5,951 nucleotides of DNA from Pseudomonadota bacterium (GTDB taxonomy: Bacteria > Pseudomonadota > Alphaproteobacteria > Acetobacterales > Acetobacteraceae): NCBI GenBank assembly GCA_021808205.1, contig JAKBCD010000141.1:1-5951 (forward strand), written 5' to 3'. Positions 1-5,951 of this stretch are shown piece by piece. The notes under the pieces are model-generated. The model had not been told where the DNA came from, did no database searches, and worked only from the letters and a program-made list of their open reading frames with translations. How positions within the stretch are numbered: the first letter of the stretch is position 1; the number at the start of each line of letters is the position of its first letter. Both the position numbers and the translations under genes were made by a program.

Positions 1-162
1 ACGCTGCTTGCCATTATGCGCGTCCTGCATGCGCAGCTGGGGGAGGATAAATACCGCCCGGCCCCGCTGCTGGTGAAATATGTGAATGCCGGGTGGCTGG
101 GGCGTAAATCCGGCCGCGGCTTTTACGATTACAGCGTGACCCCGCCGAAACCGGCGCGATAA
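1..162 (+). CDS. 3-hydroxyacyl-CoA (3-hydroxybutyryl-CoA) dehydrogenase, C-terminal end only
   Basis: This is an open frame from the first base to a TAA at 160-162, giving 53 residues; the 5' part lies outside the window. The segment around [17 protein letters not shown] followed by [10 protein letters not shown] is the well-known end of the C-terminal helical domain of the 3-hydroxyacyl-CoA dehydrogenase family (Hbd/PaaH/FadB-like). These enzymes oxidise 3-hydroxyacyl-CoA to 3-oxoacyl-CoA with NAD(P)+, in fatty-acid beta-oxidation or in butanoate/polyhydroxybutyrate metabolism. The chain stops shortly after the GFYDY motif (SVTPPKPAR tail). That favours a stand-alone short dehydrogenase such as 3-hydroxybutyryl-CoA dehydrogenase over a FadB-type fusion, though the N-terminus is not visible to prove it. 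It converges on the efflux operon and is probably unrelated to it. The family call is strong; the exact substrate is not determined. Confidence 0.88.
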   Translation, partial: TLLAIMRVLHAQLGEDKYRPAPLLVKYVNAGWLGRKSGRGFYDYSVTPPKPAR

Positions 163-177
163 AAAACATCATTTTCC

Positions 178-202
178 AGGCGGCCTTTTGGGACGCCTTT
201 TT
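178..202 (+). terminator. Rho-independent terminator after the dehydrogenase gene
   Basis: AGGCG (178-182) pairs with CGCCT (194-198). Past a G/A mismatch, CC (184-185) pairs with GG (191-192), closing a small T-rich loop. The stem runs directly into a T-run (198-202) on the plus strand, 15 bp after the dehydrogenase stop codon. On the minus strand the hairpin is followed by GGAAAATGATG and only then by six Ts, so it should work poorly in that direction. The T-run overlaps the last codon of the convergent emrB-type gene. Confidence 0.72.
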
Positions 203-1745
203 ATTCCATCACCGCGCTATGGTCTTTGGGCATAGGGGCCGGGCGGGCGGGGCGGCGCATCAGCAACAGGCAGGCCGCCGCTGGAATCGTGGCCAGGAAC
301 ATGAGTTTATAATCGTCCATATAGGCAATAATCTGCGCCTGAGTCGTGACCAGCGCATCAAGTTGCGCGGCGCCGCTTTTCGTGGCCGGGTTCCAGTATC
401 GACCGACCGCGCCGCCCACCTGCAAGGCGCGGGAGAAGGGCGTGAGATGCGACATCAGATCGGCGTGCATATAGATGGTCATGCGGTCCAGCAGCGCCGA
501 AGTAACGGAGATGCCGATGGCGCTGCCGACATTGCGCAGCAGGCTGAGCAGCGCCGTGCCCTGGGTGCGCATGGCGGGCGCCAGCGTGTAAAAGGCCACC
601 ACCTGCAAGGGCACGAACACGAAGCCAAGCCCTGCCCCCTGGGTAACAATGGTGGTGATCATGTAACGCTCGCTGGTGGCAGGGGTCCAACCATCCTGCA
701 TAGAGAGTGACAGTCCGAGCAGGATATAGCCGAACAGCATCAGCAGCCTGGGATCTACGCGGTTGGTCAGCCTACCCGCCACCAGCATGGCAAACATGGT
801 GCCAAAGCCGCGCGGCGCCATGACCAGCCCTGCCGCGGCCACCGGATAATTGCTTAGATTTTCTAGAAATGGCGCCAGCAGCGCGGAAGAGGCAAGCAAC
901 ACCATGCCGACCATGAACATGGTGAACAGCCCGGCGGCAAAGTTACGGTCGGCGAAAATCTCGCGCGGGATGAAGGGCCGAGGTGCTGTGAACATGTGGA
1001 CGATGAACAGATAAAAGCCGAGCCCGGCCAAGATGAAGGCGGCGATGATGACGTTGGAATTCAACCAATCCAATTGCTCGCCCCTATCCAGCGCCAGTTG
1101 CAGCGCCGAGAGGCCAAGCGAGAGCACGCCAAAGCCCAGCCAGTCGAACCCGCCTGTGGCGCGGGACTGGCGCGCGGGCATCAGCAAAGCCAGGCCCAGC
1201 ACCGCGGCGATACCAAAGGGCAGGTTGACGAAAAACACATAGCGCCAGTTGAAATCGGCGGTGAGGTAGCCGCCCAATGTTGGTCCCAGAATGGGCCCCA
1301 CCATCACCCCCATGCCCCAGATGGACATGGCGACACCGCGCTGCTCGGCGGGGTAGATATCCAGCATGGTGGATTGGGAGAGCGGCACCAACGCCGCGCC
1401 GAACGCGCCTTGCAGCAGCCGGTAGAGAACCATCTCCACCAAGCTCTGGGCAATGCCACATAGCATGGAGGTAACCGTGAACCCGACCAGACAGGCGATG
1501 AACAGCTCCTTGGTGCCAAACCGCGCCGCCAGCCAGCCGACAGGTGCGGTCATGATCGCGGCCATCACCACATAGGAGGTGAGCACCCAGGTGATCTGGT
1601 CGTAGGAGGCTGAAAGCGAGCCTTGCATGTAAGGCAGCGCCACATTGGCGATGGTGGAATCTAGCGCTTGCATCAGCGTCGCGATCATCAGGCAAACCGT
1701 GATGATCGCACGATTCTTGACCTGCAGCGGCGCGGCCTCGGCCAT
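201..1745 (-). CDS. emrB: EmrB-type drug efflux transporter (MFS, DHA2 family, 14 TM)
   Basis: This 514-residue inner-membrane protein probably exports hydrophobic toxic compounds by proton antiport. Visible family signatures are the DHA motif LDSTIANVALP (residues 28-38, Asp29 in the first membrane helix), motif A GWLAARFGTKE (70-80), motif C GVMVGPILGPTLGGYL (about 146-161), and NWRYVFFVNLPFG (166-178). The length and many hydrophobic stretches fit the 14-helix DHA2 group (EmrB, about 510 residues). The chosen start is the ATG at 1743-1745. It shares its A with the TGA stop of the adaptor gene (TGATG), giving an N-terminus of the usual EmrB length. An ATG at 1964 in the same frame would add 73 hydrophilic residues lying inside the adaptor gene, and was rejected. 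No strong ribosome binding site precedes the start, so translation is probably coupled. The substrate cannot be read from the sequence. Confidence 0.95.
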   Translation of the reverse strand: MAEAAPLQVKNRAIITVCLMIATLMQALDSTIANVALPYMQGSLSASYDQITWVLTSYVVMAAIMTAPVGWLAARFGTKELFIACLVGFTVTSMLCGIAQSLVEMVLYRLLQGAFGAALVPLSQSTMLDIYPAEQRGVAMSIWGMGVMVGPILGPTLGGYLTADFNWRYVFFVNLPFGIAAVLGLALLMPARQSRATGGFDWLGFGVLSLGLSALQLALDRGEQLDWLNSNVIIAAFILAGLGFYLFIVHMFTAPRPFIPREIFADRNFAAGLFTMFMVGMVLLASSALLAPFLENLSNYPVAAAGLVMAPRGFGTMFAMLVAGRLTNRVDPRLLMLFGYILLGLSLSMQDGWTPATSERYMITTIVTQGAGLGFVFVPLQVVAFYTLAPAMRTQGTALLSLLRNVGSAIGISVTSALLDRMTIYMHADLMSHLTPFSRALQVGGAVGRYWNPATKSGAAQLDALVTTQAQIIAYMDDYKLMFLATIPAAACLLLMRRPARPAPMPKDHSAVME

Positions 1746-1747
1746 CA
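1743..1747 (-). promoter_or_regulatory. TGATG stop/start overlap, emrA-type to emrB-type
   Basis: Read on the minus strand, the adaptor's TGA (1747-1745) and the transporter's ATG (1745-1743) share one A. No convincing Shine-Dalgarno sequence lies just upstream (GGACCTGTTCTG before the ATG). The transporter is therefore likely translated by re-initiating ribosomes, which would keep pump and adaptor in a fixed ratio. Confidence 0.7.
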
Positions 1748-2842
1748 GAACAGGTCCGAAAGATGCCGGTGGTGATGCGTGTCGATGGAAACTTCCGTGC
1801 TCATCCCGGCGCGCAGCTTCAGGCCTTTTGGCCCGGAGAGAATCTTGATGCGCACGGGGATGCGCTGCACCACCTTCACCCAGTTGCCAGACGCATTCTG
1901 GGCTGGCAGTACCGAGAATTGTGACCCCGAGACCGGGGCGATGCTCTCCACCACGCCCTTCCATTGCTGGCCGGGATAGGAATCCACGCTGATGGCCACG
2001 CTCTGGCCGGGGCGCACCCAGGTCATCTGGTCCTCTTTTGGTTGCGCGGTGATGTAGACGTCGCTGTCTGACACGATACCGAAGGCGGCGGTGCCGGCAG
2101 GGAGCATCATGCCAGGCTGAAGCTGCTCGACATCCGTAACGGTGCCGGAAAAGGGAGCGCGCACCACGCTATGCTGCTGGTTCAGCAGCGCCTGGTTGAG
2201 ATTGGCCAGGGCATTCATATATTCTGGTGTGTCCTTTGGGGCGATGTCGGGATTGCCGTTGAGCTTCACCAATTGCTGACCGGCCTCTGCCTGCAGCTGC
2301 ACCAGTTTCGCTTGATCGCCCTGCAAGGTGAAGCGCGTATCGTCGTATTGCGCGCGGGTGGCGCCGCCATTGCCAAGCACGGCGGCGTAACGGGCCAGAT
2401 CCGCCTGGTCTTTCTTCACCAGCGCCTGTTGTGCGGCGATACCGGCCTGCGCCATCTGGTAGCCGCGCTTGGCGGCGTTGATATCTTGCACCGCCTGGGC
2501 AAGCTGGGCACGGGCGGAACTCACCGCGATGGCAAAACTGCCTTGGCCGAGCGCAAAAAGCGGCTGCCCGGCAATAACATGCTGATTATCCTGAACGTAG
2601 ATCTGGCCGACCAACCCGGTGACATCGGTGGAGAGTGACATTTTTGCCGCGTCGACATAGGAATCGTCGGTGGAGATATAGCGCCCGCCAAACAGCCAGA
2701 ACAACAGAGAGGCCAGCGCCACCAGCAGCACCCCGCCCCCCATGAGCAACGGCCGCAACAGTGATTTGCCCCGCCCTGATGCCGCCTTGGTCGCCGCGCG
2801 CTGCTGCACCTGCTCCAATACCAGAGCATTGCGTTGAGACAT
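1745..2842 (-). CDS. emrA: EmrA/HlyD-family membrane fusion (periplasmic adaptor) protein
   Basis: This 365-residue adaptor would link the EmrB-type pump to an outer-membrane channel. The order seen is a short basic cytoplasmic N-terminus (1-31), one membrane anchor (about 32-51), and the family hallmark YISTDDSYVDA (55-65). A biotinyl-lipoyl-like half follows (TGLVGQIYVQDNQHVIAGQPL), then an Ala/Gln-rich helical hairpin (about 105-200). The second lipoyl half contains RAPFSGTVTD, and a beta-barrel region ends with GSQFSVLPAQNASGNWVKV and then VQRIPVRI (306-332), typical of EmrA. At 365 residues it is slightly shorter than E. coli EmrA (about 390), mostly because of a compact coiled-coil. The ATG at 2842 was chosen because it overlaps the regulator's stop codon and has GAGGAG eight bases upstream. 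An in-frame ATG at 2872 would add ten residues inside the regulator gene and lacks this support. The chain ends in a His-rich tail. Confidence 0.94.
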   Translation of the reverse strand: MSQRNALVLEQVQQRAATKAASGRGKSLLRPLLMGGGVLLVALASLLFWLFGGRYISTDDSYVDAAKMSLSTDVTGLVGQIYVQDNQHVIAGQPLFALGQGSFAIAVSSARAQLAQAVQDINAAKRGYQMAQAGIAAQQALVKKDQADLARYAAVLGNGGATRAQYDDTRFTLQGDQAKLVQLQAEAGQQLVKLNGNPDIAPKDTPEYMNALANLNQALLNQQHSVVRAPFSGTVTDVEQLQPGMMLPAGTAAFGIVSDSDVYITAQPKEDQMTWVRPGQSVAISVDSYPGQQWKGVVESIAPVSGSQFSVLPAQNASGNWVKVVQRIPVRIKILSGPKGLKLRAGMSTEVSIDTHHHRHLSDLF

Positions 2843-3324
2843 CAGGCACTCTCCTCGTTGTCTGTTTCGCAAACCGCGCGCGGTTGCGCAGACGAACCGC
2901 GCAACAGATTGACTTTCATAAACTTGAGCGCCCGCATTACCACGTCCCGGTCCGGCTCAGATAATCCAGCCGTGATGAGGTCAGTGATCTCCTGGCGCTG
3001 GCGGTCTATAACCGCCAAATAGGGCGCGGCCTCCGGGCGGGGATGCAGACGCCAAATGCGCCTGTCTTGTGCATCCGCGCGGCGTTCTATCAGCCCGGCC
3101 TTCTCCAACCGGTCAACCAGCCTGGCTGCGGTCATCGGCTCCACCTCCAGCAAATCCGCCAGCTCTTTCTGGATCAGGCCGGGATTGTACCAGACCTGCT
3201 TGAGAATGCCCCATTGCGCGCGCGTCATCCCGTGCTGGCGGGCGCGGCGGTCGGCCTCCACACGGGTCAGCCGCGCCACCACCATCAGCAGAATCAAAAA
3301 ATCACGTTCGAAATCCACATCCAT
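2842..3324 (-). CDS. MarR-family transcriptional regulator, likely local repressor of the efflux operon
   Basis: This 160-residue cytoplasmic winged helix-turn-helix protein has the size and layout of the MarR/EmrR family. An N-terminal dimerisation helix (about 5-30) leads to MTRAQWGIL (33-41), the usual start of the DNA-binding domain. The helix-turn-helix is QKELADLLEVEPMTAARLVDRLEKAGLIERR (split here only by function: positioning helix 52-59, recognition helix 62-75). The wing contains DAQDRR (84-89) with the conserved Asp and Arg. A C-terminal dimerisation helix pair follows (about 100-140). It is first in the operon, immediately before the adaptor and transporter genes, as EmrR (MprA) is in E. 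coli. A repressor released by a small-molecule ligand is the likely role. The start is the first ATG in frame; no Shine-Dalgarno sequence precedes it, so the leader may be very short. Confidence 0.92.
   Translation of the reverse strand: MDVDFERDFLILLMVVARLTRVEADRRARQHGMTRAQWGILKQVWYNPGLIQKELADLLEVEPMTAARLVDRLEKAGLIERRADAQDRRIWRLHPRPEAAPYLAVIDRQRQEITDLITAGLSEPDRDVVMRALKFMKVNLLRGSSAQPRAVCETDNEESA
2851..2856 (-). promoter_or_regulatory. Ribosome binding site of the emrA-type gene, with TGATG overlap
   Basis: GAGGAG on the minus strand lies eight bases before the ATG at 2842-2840, inside the last codons of the MarR gene. The MarR TGA (2844-2842) and this ATG share one A. The site decides the adaptor start in favour of MSQRN over the upstream in-frame ATG at 2872. 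Confidence 0.75.
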
Positions 3325-3337
3325 AACAGGAGGGATA

Positions 3338-3366
3338 GTAACGCAGCTTATAAATTTTTGCGTTGC
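3338..3366. promoter_or_regulatory. Imperfect inverted repeat, candidate MarR operator
   Basis: On the plus strand GTAACGCA (3338-3345) and TGCGTTGC (3359-3366) form 8-bp arms with one mismatch, around a 13-bp AT-rich spacer; the inner six bases (AACGCA/TGCGTT) match perfectly. It fills much of the 51-bp gap in front of the MarR gene and covers the likely -10 element. MarR-type repressors are known to bind such dyads in their own promoters. Binding by this protein is inferred, not shown. Confidence 0.5.
3347..3352 (-). promoter_or_regulatory. Possible -10 element of the MarR-emrAB operon promoter
   Basis: TATAAG on the minus strand is one base from the sigma-70 consensus and is the only AT-rich -10-like box in the gap. 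At 17 bp upstream I see only a poor -35 (GCGAAA). The predicted start near 3340 would leave a leader of about 15 bases. The element sits in the centre of the inverted repeat, so a bound repressor would block it. Confidence 0.35.
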
Positions 3367-3375
3367 AGCTTTCGC

Positions 3376-4047
3376 CTAGCCGGTCAGCGCCGCATGCAAC
3401 ACTGGCACGAGGCCGGTGATGGCGATCTGCACGCCGATGCCAAGCAGCAGAAAGGCGGCAATGCGGGAAACCACCACCTGCCCGGAATGCCCCAGCACCC
3501 TGATCATGCGCTCCGAGGCGCTGTAGCAAGTCCAGACGAGTGCGGCATTGGCCAGCACGGCCAGCCCGTCCGCGGCATAGAAAATCCAGGCGGCGGAGAT
3601 ATTATCCGGCCGGCCGGTGGCAAGCGAGATGGTGACGGCGATGGTGCCTGGCCCGGTGGTGAACGGCAGCGTGAGCGGGAAGAAGGCATAGCCCGCCAGA
3701 TCTTCCTCGGAGGCGGCGTTCACCGGCTCAGCGTCCTTCTGCTTTCGTTTGGTGGTGTTGTCCGGCGCGTTCAGCATCTCGTAGGCCCGCACGGAAACCA
3801 CGAGCCCACCCGCGATGCGCAAAGCGTTCATCGAAATGCCGAAGAAGTTCAAGATGTACGTGCCCGCCAGCAGCGCGGACATCATTACCAGGAAGGAGTA
3901 GAGCGCCACCCGCCGGGCCAAAGCCTGCCGCTGTGTCGTGCCCTGCTCGCTCGTCACCTCGTGAAAGATGATGGCGCCGCCGAGCGGGTTGATGATGGAG
4001 AACAGCGCCGGGAAAGAGAGAAGAAAGGCTGAGAGGGCTTGTTCCAT
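3376..4047 (-). CDS. MarC-family (UPF0056) integral membrane protein
   Basis: This 223-residue polytopic inner-membrane protein has the two signatures of the MarC/UPF0056 family. SIINPLG (17-23) lies in the first helix, and PLTLPFTTGPGTIAV (124-138) starts the second half. Hydrophobic segments near 5-27, 47-69, 75-92, 124-141, 150-172 and 183-213 give the expected six helices. A charged loop (KRKQKDAEPVNAASEED, about 100-116) separates the two halves. The molecular function of the family is unknown. It was named from the E. coli mar locus, but later work did not support a role in antibiotic resistance, so its position next to a MarR gene should not be read as evidence for one. The start ATG lies 3 bp after the ligA stop with a weak GCGGGGC site upstream, suggesting co-transcription with ligA. 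It ends at TAG 3378-3376, 51 bp before the MarR gene. Confidence 0.92.
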   Translation of the reverse strand: MEQALSAFLLSFPALFSIINPLGGAIIFHEVTSEQGTTQRQALARRVALYSFLVMMSALLAGTYILNFFGISMNALRIAGGLVVSVRAYEMLNAPDNTTKRKQKDAEPVNAASEEDLAGYAFFPLTLPFTTGPGTIAVTISLATGRPDNISAAWIFYAADGLAVLANAALVWTCYSASERMIRVLGHSGQVVVSRIAAFLLLGIGVQIAITGLVPVLHAALTG

Positions 4048-4050
4048 CGG

Positions 4051-5951
<1,901 letters not shown>

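Noticed and set aside
219..1463. Plus-strand frames of 155-163 codons (219-710, 996-1463) opposite the transporter
   Set aside because: They are shadows of the transporter gene with no motif or upstream signal of their own.
201..1964. Longer transporter frame starting at 1964 (587 residues)
   Set aside because: The extra 73 residues are hydrophilic, unlike any EmrB N-terminus, and lie wholly in the adaptor gene; the ATG at 1745 gives the normal start and a TGATG junction.
3327..3334. AGGAGGG on the plus strand as a ribosome binding site
   Set aside because: No plus-strand start codon follows at a suitable distance with a credible frame; it is more likely part of the minus-strand leader.
3043..4032. 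329-codon plus-strand frame opposite the MarR and MarC-family genes
   Set aside because: It spans the antisense of two clear genes and the gap between them, is rich in His, Gln, Arg and Gly with no domain, and is typical of chance antisense frames in GC-rich DNA.

Overview
The window is ordinary GC-rich bacterial chromosome (about 60% G+C by eye), densely coding, with very short gaps. Protein style and codon choice suggest an alphaproteobacterium, perhaps Rhodospirillales/Acetobacteraceae. That placement is inference from general resemblance, not from any marker gene.

Layout from left to right. (1) Positions 1-162, plus strand: the last 53 codons of a 3-hydroxyacyl-CoA (3-hydroxybutyryl-CoA) dehydrogenase. 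It ends at a compact hairpin plus T-run (178-202). (2) Positions 201-3324, minus strand: a three-gene efflux operon read right to left. A MarR-family regulator comes first, then an EmrA/HlyD-type periplasmic adaptor, then an EmrB/DHA2-type major facilitator transporter. Each junction is a TGATG stop/start overlap. (3) Positions 3325-3375: a 51-bp gap with a 29-bp imperfect inverted repeat centred on an AT-rich core and a TATAAG -10-like element. This is a good candidate for the regulator's own operator and promoter. (4) Positions 3376-4047, minus strand: a MarC-family (UPF0056) membrane protein. (5) Positions 4051-5951, minus strand: NAD+-dependent DNA ligase LigA. Its stop lies 3 bp before the marC-family start, and its N-terminus is cut off by the window edge.

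How the parts fit. The MarR protein probably represses its own operon by binding the inverted repeat and releases it when a toxic compound binds. EmrA and EmrB would then form an inner-membrane pump that works with an outer-membrane TolC-like channel encoded elsewhere. This matches the known emrRAB plan. LigA and the MarC-family gene look co-transcribed but functionally unrelated. All five minus-strand genes point the same way, so read-through from ligA into the efflux operon is possible.

I found no rRNA, tRNA, CRISPR array, insertion sequence or other mobile element, and no gene-free stretch longer than about 50 bp. I see no convincing undescribed system. The most worthwhile leads are the putative MarR operator and the unusual translation start of the regulator.
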